Shown piece after piece: positions 11,517 through 22,300 of a stretch of 64,000 nt of DNA (position 1 is its first letter; the number at the start of each line of letters is the position of its first letter). Under the pieces are notes generated by a model that saw only the letters and a list, made by a program, of their open reading frames with translations, was not told the DNA's origin and did no database searches. The translations under genes and the position numbers were made by a program. The stretch is taken from contig OX463824.1 in the NCBI GenBank assembly GCA_949825045.1, positions 33,238,269 through 33,302,268 of the forward strand. The letters run 5' to 3'. The stretch comes from Argyresthia goedartella (taxonomy: Eukaryota; Arthropoda; Insecta; Lepidoptera; Argyresthiidae).

Positions 11517-12301
11517 GTGGAGGAAAACCTAAACATCGTGCATATCAATGCTCAAAGTATTCACTCCAGCTATCCGGACCTGCTCGAGGCTTTTAGTGAC
11601 CAATGCGTGGACGGCATTCTTGTCTCTGAGTCGTTCCTAAAGCCATCGCTGTCATTTTCTTCGTACTCCATTCCAGGATACAGGCTTTACAGGAACGACA
11701 GAGTCGGGAAAGCCGATGGGGGCGTCGCTATCTATCTGCGAGTGGAAATCCCGTGAAAGGTGACCAGCGCGTCCCCTAGCCAGTACTCCGAATCTGCTGA
11801 ACATCTCTTTCTCGAAATAACTTCACCATAGTAAGGTCCTCCTCGGTGTTCTTTATAGCCCCTCTCTTCGCATGTGATTTCAACACCTGTCTCCTCAAAA
11901 ACGACTCCCGTTCTACCAAACTCAAGTTTATAGTCGACTCTTTCAATCTGCATATTCTGCCTCTTGATGCCACGCATTTCCAACCTCACTGCTCTTCCTC
12001 TCTCCTCGATATTATGATCGTCTCTAACTTGGATAAGGTCGCTGTACATGGCCAACTCAACTCTCCTTTCTCGTTCCACGACCTTATCTATCTTTCGTAT
12101 AAGATCAGGCCTCTCAAGAGCAGAGCAAAATTTATTAATATTCGTAACTTTAGGGATATTAACCTAGAGTATCTTAGGCCGGATGCCTTGTCGATCGACT
12201 GGTCCCCTGTAATATCCAGCGAGACCATGGACGAGAAAATCAACAAGTTAAATATCATAGTCCTAGGTCTCTACGACAAGCATGCACCTATAAAAAAGTG
12301 A
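11517..12301 (+). pseudogene. Non-LTR endonuclease, broken
   Basis: The N-terminal part (11517-11756) reads NLNIVHINAQSIHSSYPDLL, then VSESFLKPSLSF and DGGVAIYLR. A frame break and probable deletion follow. The second part (11846-12301) has the catalytic-region remnant ACDFNTCLLKND, where GDFN is expected, SSSLLDIMIV, and FSFHDLIYLSY where SDHDLI is expected. The domain would nick target DNA in an active element. The altered motifs and missing middle make this copy inactive. Confidence 0.75.
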
Positions 12302-12510
12302 GAGTGAAACACCTACCCGCCCCTTGGCTAACAGATACTATTAAGCGTCTAATGGCCAAGAGGAACAGAGCCAAGTGTAAATGACAATTTTCTTTCTTAT
12401 AAATGTCTTCGCAACCGCTGCAACCGTCTCTGTCGTGATGCTAAGCGTCGGCACATCCACGAGAGTATTGAAAGTTACACACCAGCTCAGGTGTGGAAGT
12501 TTCTAAAAAC

Positions 12511-12900
12511 CGGTCAAGTGTGAGTCTAAATCGCGCACGAAGGGTTCCGTACCACCGTTCAATGGAAGCGATGGTGTGGAGTGAATAGTTTGGATTTTAC
12601 ACAGCAAAATATTGTTTACAAAGTTATTGGTGCGGTTACTTTCACACTCCATGTACGTAACCAGGTGCATCCATTAGTTTGTATGTGGTATTGAAAGAAT
12701 TGTTGTATGGGAGCCCCCTTAAATATTTCTTTTATCCTGTTTTTTTAGTATTTGTTGTTATAGCGGCAACAGAAATACATAATCTGTGAAAATTTCAACT
12801 CTCTAGCTAGCTAGGTTCTTGAGATACAGCCTGGTGACAGACGGACGGACAGCGAAGTCTTAGTAATAGGGTTCCGTTCTTACCCGTTGGGTACGGAACC
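12511..12900 (+). repeat. Short interspersed repeat with 8-bp duplication
   Basis: A 390-bp unit flanked by the direct repeat CTAAAAAC (12503-12510 and 12901-12908). It has internal inverted GGGTTCCGTACC and GGTACGGAACCC strings near its ends, plus GATACAGCCTGGTGACAGACGG. I recognise it as a very abundant lepidopteran repeat. Related pieces lie at 38440-38510, 39735-39790 and 40650-40760. It carries no protein frame. The host RT linker reads across it (VWKFLKT then LGIGKTQDL), confirming insertion. Confidence 0.7.
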
Positions 12901-12993
12901 CTAAAAACACTTGGCATAGGTAAGACTCAGGACTTACATGCTGGTAATGTAAATCTAAACGGTCTCAACCAGTTACTTTCTGCCCCACCTGTT

Positions 12994-14632
12994 GTGATGG
13001 ATCCCATAGTTAAACAAGCCACTCTTCAGAGCCTGCGCTCTAAGTCCTTACCCGACACCACACCATTCAACTTAAGCAATGTTGGAATCTATGCGGTCAA
13101 GAAGGCGGTACTAGCAGTCAGCTCGAAAGCCGTAGGTGATGATAAAATCTGCCTTAAAATGCTTTTAACAATCCTGGATGAACTACTGCCAATTTATAAT
13201 ACATGATATAAATTTTTCCCTATCGAATGGCATCTTCCCCACCATGTGGAAAAAAGAATTCGTCATCCCGCTCCCTAAAACTTCCAGTCCCACCTCTTTT
13301 AAAGAGTATCGACCTATTTCAATCCTACCCATCCTCTCCAAAGTCCTTGAATCCATTGTCCCTACCCAGCTCTCTTGTTACCTTCACTCAAACAATCTGC
13401 TGAACATGTACCAGTCAGGATTCAGACCGGGTCATAGCACCGTCACGGCTCTCATGAAAGTCACAGATGACATCCAGGTAGCCATGGACCGCAAACAGCT
13501 TTCCGTGCTGGCTTTACTTGACTTCAGTAGTGCCTTCAACTGCGTAGATTTTGACATTCTCGTTGAGCTTCTCAGATCTCTGAACGTCTCCTCCTTCTCT
13601 GCCAGCTGGTTCGACTCTTATTTGAGGGATCGGAAACAGCGTATCAGGTCGGAAGAGATATCCACTGAATGGTGTGACTTCTTTACAGGCGTCCCTCAAG
13701 GTGGTATTCTTTCTCCTCTTCTATTCTCTTCTATTATCTTTATTAACTCCATCTCGGACGTCCTGTCCTCCTCATATCATCTTTACGCTGAAGATCTCCA
13801 GATTTATCGCCACTTCTCTCTTAACGATGCACACTCTGCTGTGGAGGCACTCAACGCTGATCTTGAGGGTATAAGAAGTTGGGCTTCATCCTTCGGATTC
13901 CTGGTCAACCCGAGCAAGTCCCAGGCCATGATAATACCAGATAGTACCAGACATTCTCTTAACATGTTGCAGCAACATCCCATTCCACCTGTCACTTTTA
14001 ATGGTACCACAATCGTATACAGCGATAAAGTTAAAAACCTGGGTCTAATCTTCGACAACCAGTTGTCCTGGTCATCGCATGTCAATGAGGTAAGTCGCCG
14101 GGTATTTTCTACCTTTCACTCTCTCAGGAGACTTCAGTACTTTTTGCCTCGACATACCAAAATCACTCTTGCTCAATCTCTCATTCTACCCCTCATCGAT
14201 TACGCTGATGTCTGTGCTAACGAAGAACTACTGAACAAACTCGAACGACTTCAAAATCTCGGGATTCGATTCATCTTCGGGCTGCGCAAATACGACCATG
14301 TGTCACAACATCGCAGGGAGTTAAAGTGGCTGCCGATTCGTCTTCGTCGGGATTCACACATCCTCAATTTCCTCTACAACATTTTACGTAATCCACGCTA
14401 CCCAACTTTCCTACGAGACAGTATTCAATTTCTTTCTTCCAGCAGACCTCTGAGAACTCACGCAGTTTCCATGCTCACAACTCCACAGCATAACACCGCT
14501 TACCATGAGAACGGGTTTAGAGCCCGGGCCATTCGGTTGTGGAATGCAGTCCCCTGCACCATCAGGGACAGTCCTACTCTGAATATCTTTAAGTCGTGTG
14601 AAGAAGCATTACCTCTCCCTTTAGAGTTATAG
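12994..14632 (+). pseudogene. Non-LTR reverse transcriptase with altered catalytic box
   Basis: RT of the inserted element. A 70-codon linker frame (12994-13206) overlaps the main 484-codon frame (13178-14632). Signatures: FKEYRPISILPILSKVLES, YQSGFRPGHSTVTALM, LLDFSSAFNCVDFD (usually SKAFDCVDHD), GVPQGGILSPLLFSS and LQIYRHFS. The catalytic box reads YAED where active enzymes have YADD, a GAA codon replacing Asp. The C-terminus (LPRHTKITLAQSLILPLIDYADV, NLGIRFIFGLRKYDH, FRARAIRLWNAVP) is complete and stops at 14632. It is presumably inactive. Confidence 0.85.
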
Positions 14633-14920
14633 GTAGTATGCATGTAAGTTTAAATTAGTATAGTGTATAAAATAGTAGTTGTAGTATATTTTAAGTATTT
14701 AGTATGTTATTATAGTTATAGTTATTATAGTTATAGTTATTATTTAATTTATTTTTTTATATATTGTACATATAGGTCTACCCCTGCTCAACCATCAACT
14801 TTTCCCTTGTTTACCTGGTTTGCTGGAAGAGATCTCTTATTAGAGATAAGCTCGCCTTTGTACATTTTTTATGTAACTCTTGTTTTTGTATGATTTGTGT
14901 GCAATAAAGAAATTATTAAT

Positions 14921-15165
14921 ACCTGCCCACTTTGACACTACGTGGCAAATGGTTCCGACCTCACATGCGACCTCTGGCTGTTGACGATATTGTGGTGCTG
15001 TCAGATGGACAGCTTCCTCGGAACTATTGGCCCAAGGGACGGGTGACCGAAGTGTACCCTGGGCGTGATGGCAAGGTCCGAGTAGCAGTCGTGCAGACAC
15101 CGACCGGACTGTACAAGCGGCCAGTGACGAAGCTATGCAGAATGTTCAGCTCCCAGGCTTGAGTA
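14921..15165 (+). pseudogene. BEL/Pao integrase C-terminal domain
   Basis: Continuation of pol after the insertion. It encodes the small C-terminal beta-barrel-like domain typical of BEL/Pao integrases: RPLAVDDIVVLSDGQLPRNY, WPKGRVTEVYPGRDGKVRVA, LYKRPVTKLCRMFSSQA, then stop (TGA at 15160-15162). In this family the domain contributes DNA binding. It is followed within 30 bp by a purine-rich tract and the 3' LTR. Confidence 0.85.
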
Positions 15166-15181
15166 TTAGGTCCTAATACTT

Positions 15182-15490
15182 GAGAGGGGAGTGTCGCGGC
15201 AACACTGGCCTACTTGCATAGCTTTGGAATTGGCTGCTGGGACACCGACGAAACACTGACGGACAGAAGGTCAAAGGCAAAAAAGAAGTGAAATTTGAGT
15301 GGATTCGACATAGAAAAGAGCTAGGAAAAATATAATAAAATCTAAATTTTATTCAGCTTAGGGCTATAGAAAGATAGAGACGGTTCAGTACCTAAGTCAT
15401 TGTTCGTTGCAAACATCACGAACAAGTTGCTTACGAGCACCAACCTAACTGAAATCCCAGCAGCCGGGTTGGCCGGTCGAATGTACCTAA
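15182..15490 (+). repeat. BEL/Pao polypurine tract and 3' LTR
   Basis: A polypurine tract (GAGAGGGGAG, 15182-15191) is followed by a sequence starting TGTCGCGGCAACACTGG at 15192, a classic BEL LTR start. An AATAAAAT signal sits near 15335. The LTR end is placed at about 15485, after GCCGGGTTGGCCGG. No 5' LTR is visible in the window. The LTR ends only about 60 bp before the splice acceptor of the next host exon. Confidence 0.7.
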
Positions 15491-15546
15491 ACTGCTGAGT
15501 GAGACCCCTTGCTATAATACAATGAGTGCATGTTTTCTGTGTACAG

Positions 15547-15654
15547 TCGCGTGGGAGACTCGCCGATCCCGGGCAGCGGCGCGTACGCGGACGGCGCGGT
15601 GGGCGGCGCGGCGGCCACCGGAGACGGTGACGTCATGATGCGCTTCCTGCCCAG
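15547..15654 (+). CDS. AGA: Aspartylglucosaminidase, penultimate coding exon
   Basis: A 108-bp host exon, preceded by a pyrimidine-rich TTTTCTGTGTACAG acceptor and followed by GTACGTACG. It encodes (G)[16 protein letters not shown], then [22 protein letters not shown] is a lysosomal N-terminal-nucleophile hydrolase that cleaves the GlcNAc-Asn bond of glycoasparagines. By human numbering, this exon carries the substrate-binding Arg234 and Asp237 (RVGD) and Thr257-Gly258 (ATG). The catalytic Thr206 lies in an earlier exon not found in this window. The exon ends after two bases of a Ser codon, and the exon at 38781 supplies the third (phase match). CpG-rich composition contrasts with the flanking transposons. 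Confidence 0.93.
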
Positions 15655-15873
15655 GTACGTACGTAACCACAGTTACAGGCCCCGCCAGGTTTCTTGGCGT
15701 TTGAGCAGAATGCTCCTGAATGACCAACCGTTAGTGGTCCGATATGTCGTTTGTTCCGAACGGACCAACGAATAAAGTTGGCTAAAAGATTCCGAACTAA
15801 CGAAAAACATATAACATGTATTATCCCAAATAGGGTGGCAGAGGCATCACAATATAATGCTTTTGTTTTTTTT

Positions 15874-15982
15874 CACAAGTGTCACTTATTTTGGCAGACG
15901 TCACTATTTTTGACGGATTTCACTATCTTTGACAGCTGTAGAAAATAGTGATACCTGACAAAAATAGTGACAGCTGTCAAGA
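15874..15982. repeat. Palindromic TGTCAAAAATAGTGA repeat
   Basis: Alternating copies of TGTCAAAAATAGTGA-like strings and their reverse complement (TCACTATTTTTGACG at 15901; GACAAAAATAGTGACAG at 15957-15973) can fold into a hairpin. It lies 220 bp after the AGA exon. The same repeat type occurs at 39255-39431 after the last AGA exon. Confidence 0.65.
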
Positions 15983-16013
15983 AGTACTAGGAACAAATAG
16001 CTTCTAGCATATA

Positions 16014-16171
16014 AGAACCATACAGGTATAGCCAAGAAGCTCAAGGACGAATACTCAATATGTCATCGCGCCTAGCTGTGTCTGAAAGAGAGGGTGTGAA
16101 CTTTTATTATTGTGTATATTTTTATTGTGAGTTCTTTCTTGTGCTTCTTGGCTATATACCTTTATGGTTCT
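16014..16171. repeat. MITE-like inverted repeat
   Basis: Arms AGAACCATACAGGTATAGCC (from 16014) and GGCTATATACCTTTATGGTTCT (ending 16171) are near-perfect reverse complements around a spacer of roughly 100 bp, giving a 158-bp foldback. No protein is encoded. Confidence 0.65.
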
Positions 16172-16324
16172 ACTACGGCTTCTAAAAGGTTTTTGAGGAA
16201 TAAAAATTGTTGATCAATTTCTAACTGATCAACTAAATTGTTGGTCCTTCAGGAATGGAATCGCTGGTTAGTGTCCAGTTGTACGGTTTTGGTTGGTCAT
16301 TCAGAAATACGTGCTTTTCGGCTT

Positions 16325-16815
16325 AATTCAAAGTCAAAGTCAAAGTATATTTATTACTGTAGATATTACATATACATAAACGCCATTTTTTGCCTCTTCT
16401 CTTCATTGGACCACTGGATTGATTTCTAGATCCCTTAAAAAATTGGTTGTGTTTAGTAATACAAATATTACAATATTATTTGTTACAAATAATAAGCAGG
16501 AATAAATAATTACAAAATTATTAATAACGAGTTCTATGTTTAGTTAGATTAACCCCATATGTATAATCAATCATGAACATTGCAATAACCATTTTTAGAC
16601 AAAGTTGATTGCACATGGTTTTTATGTTGCTCAAATATTAATTTCATAATTTCCAGAGGTATCTTTGTTGTAGTATAGAATGCACTGACCCTTGAAAGAA
16701 TTGCCAACTTTCGCAAGTCTACAAGGTTTTTACGTACATACATTATATTTTCGAAAATAAATTGACTAGCTACAGTTAGTATGTTAATTTCAATCAATGT
16801 CAATATGGGGTCCCC
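16325..16815 (-). mobile_element. CR1-like 3' end (left member of inverted pair)
   Basis: The minus strand encodes the RT C-terminus (16567-16803: INILTVASQFIFENIMYVRK, then a diverged stretch and STLSKNGYCNVHD). A 3' UTR shared with 17976-18237 follows, ending in a GACTTT microsatellite at 16325-16345. Compared with the plus-strand copy it lacks about 60 codons in the middle. 5'-truncated. Confidence 0.75.
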
Positions 16816-17390
16816 CTACAATTTTCTATCAATCCAAGAATCTTCGTATCATTTACTAACGTTTAACATACATTATTACTTAAAGCGTTTAACACTAAAC
16901 TGGTTTCGACGTGCCTGACATTTGGAAGTGAGAATTAGACACACAATACATCATTAATATCATCAAAATTGTAGTGGGGGCGACACTGGTCGCGATAAAA
17001 CGTAAACAATAAACGATCTTCAATAAATAATAATAATACCTCTTGACCTTGACCTTGACTGCTCAGAGGGGAAGATTCGATACGTGTGACTGTAGTCAAA
17101 GAATCTTCTGTGCTCACAAGTCTATAAATGGATTCTACCCTTTCAGCCCTGGAGAACAAAGAATTTTCCTGTAGACAGCACGGGATCGCGCAGGGTTGTA
17201 TTATTACGAAAAGCGAACCGTTCTTTACTTCGTAAGCCCCGCCGCAGATAACATATTGCTTACCTATTTTACCTAATACCTTTGTGTCGACTATTACGCT
17301 GCCTGTGAATGGAGTCTCAGTCATGGCTCTAACGCTAGCCGTCCCATAGAGCTTACAATACTCTAGCAGTTAAAATATAAATATAAAATA
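16816..17390 (-). other. Spacer with an unrecognised 129-codon frame
   Basis: Between the two CR1-like ends, a minus-strand frame (16935-17324) starts MTETPFTGSVIVDTKVLGK and ends NFDDINDVLCV. It has Cys-containing hydrophobic stretches (VIIQPCAIPCC) but no domain I recognise. It may be an internal part of the same or another element, or a captured fragment. I assign no function. Confidence 0.35.
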
Positions 17391-18237
17391 AAATTGCAGT
17401 GGGGACCCCACATAGATAAATTGGCTGGTAAATTAAGTTCTGCGGCTTACGCTGTTAGGAACATCAGACAAAGCACGGATGTGGCTACATCTAGGCTAGT
17501 ATATTTTAGTTACTTTCATATTGTGATGTCCTATGGTATCTTGTTGTGGGGGAAAGCAGCGGATATTCAAACTATTTTTATTTTACAGAAAAGAGCTATT
17601 CGAGCAATTTATAATTTTAAACGAACAGACTCCTTAAGAGAGCTTTTTAAAGAAATTGACATACTAACAGTAGCTAGTCAATTTATTTTCGAAAATATAA
17701 TGTATGTACGCAAGAACCTTACAACATTTTCCAAACTTAGCGACAGCTGTAATGCTAACCTAAGAAATAATCACAGACTATGTGCGCCCCGTTTTAGACT
17801 CGCGAAGGTTAGCAATTCTTTCAAGGGTCAGTGCATTCTCTACTACAATAAGATACCTCTGGAGATTTTGAAATTGCCATTTGAGCAATTTAAAAAGCAT
17901 GTTAAAGCGACTTTGTCGAAAAAGGGATATTACAATGTTCAAGATTACTTAAATGACAGGACTGTATGGGGTTAATCTGGCTCAACACAGACCTTGCTGT
18001 TAATAATTTTGTAATTATTTATTCCTGCTTATTAATCATAACAATTAAATTTTTCATATTTGTATTAGTTAAGCACAACCTATTTTTAAAAGAGATCTAA
18101 AAATAAATCTGTGGGAGTTTCTACGCCCTACTTCTCCCACAGTGGCCCAATGTAGAGAAGAGGCAAAAAATGACGTTTGCTAAGTATATGTAAATATCTA
18201 CAGTAATAAAGTACTTTGACTATTGACTATTGACTAG
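17391..18237 (+). mobile_element. CR1-like 3' end (right member of inverted pair)
   Basis: The plus strand encodes 193 codons of RT C-terminus (17394-17975: QWGPHIDKLAGKLSSAAYA, VYFSYFHIVMSYGILLWGKA, LQKRAIRAIYNF, ending DYLNDRTVWG). A 3' UTR follows with ATCTACAGTAATAAAGTACTTT and a TATTGAC repeat tail (about 18218-18235). 5'-truncated. It is close kin of the elements at 2881-4839 and 16325-16815, and its 3' UTR recurs at 47565-47806. Confidence 0.8.
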
Positions 18238-18239
18238 TA

Positions 18240-19560
18240 TCCTAACTTTCTCCAGCGGCTCATCGTCGTCATCTATCGTGTATATCATTAGATATTTCGG
18301 TGTTGACATGTATGAACTGGAGCCTGTTGGCGTCCTTATAAATAACTATGTGGGGTTGCTCCGTGAAACTTTGACCAATGAGCAAGGGCAATTCTTCTTT
18401 CACAAACTTGTTGCATGGCTTTGTACTTGATATACGCATAGTTTTTGACACTGTGTCTTTGGCTTTCGTTGATACTGTGTCCCGTTTAGAGTGGCATAGT
18501 TCAGGTTTATGTCCTACTTGGTTACAATAATTGCTTTTTACTAGAGGCTTAGGGCATCTAGAAAACGGGTGCAATTGTAACAGAAAAAGCCCGTATTGAA
18601 TTTGTGATTAGCCCGATTGTTCGACTTATCGTCGCCCGTATTTATATTCCTGTCTCTAGAAAACGGCTGAGGAGCATAAAGCTCTCTATTATTGCTAATT
18701 AAGAACTTTAATAACTCATCGGGGTCATCACATCGCAACGCTAAAGCGCTTGATCTTGTGGTCCTATCACTAATTCCGTGGATAATGCAGTCGACGGCAC
18801 GTCTACCGGTAATGTCGCACCGATTAAAAAAAATAGTTCTGCACGGGTTCGTTAATCCTACTCTTGCGCTTTAACATGTCCTCAAGCATCTGTCCGTAGT
18901 TTTGTTCGCACGGAAAGGCGAACAATTGACTTGCTTAACAATTTGACTTGCCATTCTTCCCAATAAAATAAAATCGAACTCTGGCTTTTAGCTAATCCTG
19001 ACAGTTTCTGCGTAGTAAAATGCACTACGGTCCTTCCATTCCAGCCGTAGACTTTTGCACACTCGTTTACCTTCTTTAGCCAGGTATCCATGCGCTGGTT
19101 TTTCTCTGAAGAGTTAAACTCAGGAATAATGTTTTTACTGTCTCTGTTCGAAAACTGTGTGCTCTGGCCCGGCTGCGATGGAAGGATGTCTTTAATAGAC
19201 TGAATAATTTGGGTTATATCTTTGGTGGAAAAAGAAGGGCTACGTGACCTTTTTTCTCGGTGCTCGTTGTCTGCGTCAGGCAGACGGCTTCGGCGGCGAC
19301 GGCTGCGGCTGCGGCTACGACTACGGCTGCAACCGTCGCGGCGGCGGCTGCGGCTGTCGCGCCTCGTCCCGGACCCACGCAGCTCACTTTGTTTTCGGCG
19401 TTGCTCGGCGTCTCGTTCTCGTTGTAGGTCGAGCTCCAACAGACGAACCCGCTCCTGCTCTTGCCTTAGCGCCACTTCGCGCTCCAGCAAACGGCGACTG
19501 TGGCTTCGGCTGTGGCTGCGACTTCGACGGCTGCTGTCGTGACCAACGCTACGCCTAGGA
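18240..19560 (-). pseudogene. Gypsy-type gag remnant
   Basis: Minus-strand frames form a gag-like protein. 18882-19490 holds a coiled-coil-like, Arg/Ser-rich N-terminus (REQERVRLLELDLQRERDAE, then an SR-rich run) and a capsid region (IIPEFNSSEKNQRMDTWLKK, VNECAKVYGWNGRTVVHF, LSGLAKS). Two further frames (18541-18738 and 18269-18574) carry zinc-knuckle remnants (FCYNC; CPKPLVKSNYCNQVGHKPELC). The capsid motif resembles Ty3/gypsy elements of insects. At least two frameshifts break it. Protease, RT and integrase are absent, because the element is cut off at 18240 beside the CR1-like tail. Confidence 0.65.
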
Positions 19561-19688
19561 CCTACGCTACCTACGCGAACGGTTGCATCGAGGAGTTTCT
19601 GGGCTCCTTGCGTTATTGTCTCCCGGTTCCATCTTCTGAAACTCGTGTCATGAAATTGGGTGCATTAGAAGTGAGTTCGGTTCATAGG

Positions 19689-19961
19689 AAAAATATTTTA
19701 GGGTCGAGAGAAAATCCGAACTATCATGAAAACGGTGCATCCTACACAAAAAATAACGAAATTTTGACCCCCTGTGAAACCCCACCACTGCAGCCCCATG
19801 AACCGGTTGCCACTTTTTTTTTTTTTGGAACAATATTTAAGGGTCGGGAGAAAATCCGTTATATCTCGAAAACGGTGCATCCTACACAAAAATAACGAAA
19901 TTTTGACCCCCTGAGAAACCCCGAAAGTGCAGCACTATGACACGGATGCCACTTTTTTATT
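19689..19961. repeat. Two tandem copies of a ~140-bp unit
   Basis: Units at 19689-19828 and 19831-19961 share GGGTCG(A/G)GAGAAAATCCG, AAAACGGTGCATCCTACACA and AACGAAATTTTGACCCCCTG, and both end in a T-rich stretch after GCCAC. They lie in what would be the leader of the gypsy-type remnant. Several substitutions separate the copies. Confidence 0.8.
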
Positions 19962-20324
19962 ATTTAAAATTAAATTTGAATTAATCTAATAATAACATAA
20001 ATAATCAAGTTACTTCTAAGTTACGTACTATGGCACGTGTTTGACCACGTGTCACGGGACCGGAAGCATTCATAAGGTTACGGCACATGTTTGACCACGT
20101 GCTTCGGGACATAGGAAAACATAAGGAAACCGAGCATGTTTATCGATGCTGTGATTTACAGAGCTATAATATTTCAGACGTTGGATGCTATAACCACGAG
20201 TTAAGTTCTCAGACAATTAAGTACTTTAACCATGTAACTTATCACGATTAAAATAAGGTGCAGGCGTGTACTTACAATTTTAGTTCATCCCCCGGCTTCT
20301 GAGATGTAAACTGCCTGGATATTA

Positions 20325-20575
20325 TTGCAGGCGCCAGCGGTAGTATAATTAAAACACACAAGGTTCTCACAATTAAAGTAGATGTATTAATCGTGAACAG
20401 CTGTCACTGCCGGCTTAGACTACGTCCGCGCGTTTCGGTCGTTGAAAGCAAAGTGAGTCGACGCCCGAGCCCACGCTCTGCCAAGTATCTGCTGTGTTGC
20501 CAGTAATGCTTATAGCCAAAATACACGAAAATTAGGGAAATAAGATAGGAACCTTACACTTGTAATTTATTGTAA
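20325..20575 (-). repeat. Possible gypsy-type LTR and primer-binding site
   Basis: On the minus strand a CTATAA-like promoter element (about 20505-20511) is followed by about 160 bp ending near 20345, then GCTGGCGCCTGCAATAATA, whose TGGCGCC start resembles LTR-retrotransposon primer-binding sites. Its position upstream of the gag remnant fits a 5' LTR. The second LTR is not present, so limits are guesses. Confidence 0.3.
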
Positions 20576-21061
20576 TTAAATACGACGCAGTTCAAAATTG
20601 ACGTGTACCCACTTACGTATAAAGAATGTTCAACGGCCAAGTCACACAACATTAACTATAATGATAAAGAAATCGCAGTAAGGAACCTTAGACTTGGCGC
20701 GACTTTGTCTAGATTTCATTACTTTTTAGAGATAAACAAGCAGCTCCATCGAGACTTGGCTAGTTTTTTACAAAATGTTTTTGGTGGGATTTCACTTCTT
20801 TTTGTAGAAACGTGGTTATATTGATTTATTTTATCAGATTTTCGGGAGATATCCGGAAGATATGAAAACGGTATACACCGAATCTATACCAAGAGAAAAC
20901 CAAGATTTTGTGTTTTCTAATCAGGTACACCAGGTACTCCAGATCTTCGATTATCCTAGTTTTTATAAATTTCCCATTATGTGGCCCTTAAACCCTAACT
21001 CTGTACCAAATTTCAGCTCTTGAGTTTATGGGAAGTACTAGTTCTATTCTGATGATCATGA
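20576..21061. other. No gene seen
   Basis: AT-rich. A 73-codon plus-strand frame (20603-20824) has no recognisable domain. GAGTGAGTGAGTG marks the start of the next repeat at about 21060. Confidence 0.45.
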
Positions 21062-22300
21062 GTGAGTGAGTGTCATAAATGCGAAACTTTGCTTTCGCTT
21101 AACTTCGGAAATAAATGACCTACATTCTTGAAATTTTGGATTTTAAGTATGTGATTATAGTTTACTGGATGACGAAAATTCCTGCGTTCTGGTCTTATCC
21201 AGAGGTTCTCAAATAGGGGCCTGAAAATGCGGCGAAATGGTTCCAGTAAAGGATTGTACGGCAGTGTTTGCTTCTCGCTTGACTTGGCGGGGGCACTGCC
21301 GTGCCCCCCGATTAAGGTGAAACAACGGAAAGTTATTCTTGCACTTACTGTTGAAAGACAAATAGAGGTATCCTGTGTTGAGTTAGATATCCATATTATT
21401 GTGTGTGTCTACAGGCCACCGCGGGATGAAAAAGGCCATGGCAATTTTGAAATATTTGAGAAAATTGTGGAGAAAGCCCTCACTAAACAATGTAAGAACA
21501 GAAAAAAGTTAATTATTTGTGGAGATCTTAATGTAGATTTGCTTCTAGGAACAACAATGAAAAATCGATTAATAACTTTATTCAAATCATTTAACTTATG
21601 TCACGTATTTCTAGAGCCGACTAGATTTACACATACCAGCCAAACTTGCTTAGATAACGTTTTTTGTGACTGTGCATTCACAAGTAAAAGTGTAATTAAC
21701 AGCTTACCGTCCGATCACAATAATCAAACAGTTCATTTCCAATTGCTAGCAAGGATAAGACTGGACCATCATTTTATAGGCCTATCACATCCCATAGACT
21801 AGAGACATATACGAAAAACTTAGATATAAATTTGCCAGTACCGGATTTTAATGAACAGAACCCAAACAAAATCTACTCAGACTTCTTCAACATTATTCAA
21901 TAACGTTTTTAAATTAAAGAAAGTCAGTGACTACAACGGTAAATCTAAATTTAATGACGGCAACATTTGGAATTCGTAAAAGTAGACTTATCTTGTATGA
22001 CCTTTATGAACAAAAAACCTATAACTTTGATCGACTATGACTAAAAAATATTCCAAAACTTTCAAGTTGGTTTGTAGAACTGCAAAAACTTTACACATTA
22101 ATAGAAAAATACAAAAATCAAATAATAGAATGAAAACAGTTTGGCAAATAATAAACCGTGAAAATGTTATACCAAGGGACAATTATTTCTGCCTAAAGAT
22201 AGGTGATGATGTTGTTGAATCCAAGGCTGATGTGGCCAAGCTTTCGAAATATTCTTCACCAATGTACCCTTACTCACAACAGATCCTCTAAATTCATCTA
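21062..22300 (+). mobile_element. Chimera: lepidopteran repeat fused to CR1-like endonuclease
   Basis: The first 270 bp (GTGTCATAAATGCGAAACTTTG... to about 21325) is a non-coding repeat also present at 40817. It joins the endonuclease part of a CR1-like ORF2 with no gap: LALTVERQIEVSCVELDIHI, VCVYRPPRDEKGHGNFEIFE, LIICGDLNVDLL, CLDNVFCDCAF, LPSDHNNQTVHFQL (to 21760). A decayed linker follows (22037-22291: KTVWQIINRENVIPRDNYF). The endonuclease N-terminus is absent. A frame runs across the junction from MRRNGSSKGLYG (21227) but its first 30 residues come from the repeat. The same junction at 40980-41080 shows the fusion predates duplication. Confidence 0.7.

Larger units (their letters stand above)
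11481..14920 (+). mobile_element. Non-LTR element inserted in BEL integrase
   Basis: A plus-strand element carrying endonuclease and RT, inserted in the last domain of BEL pol. The BEL frame reads WKPWLKE up to 11480 and YLPTLTLRGKWF from 14921, if the bases on both sides are joined, so both ends are fixed within a few bases. The 3' UTR has AATAAA at about 14902 and ends in an ATT-rich tail. A 0.39-kb repeat (12511-12900) is inserted in it. The family recurs at 42692-43235. Confidence 0.8.

Noticed and set aside
19222..19558. Arg/Ser- and Gly/Cys-rich plus-strand frames
   Set aside because: They are the reverse complement of the SR-rich part of the gypsy-type gag on the minus strand.
21227..21330. 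Start of a long endonuclease frame at MRRNGSSKGLYG
   Set aside because: The first 30 or so residues are translated from the fused non-coding repeat; the endonuclease N-terminus is missing.
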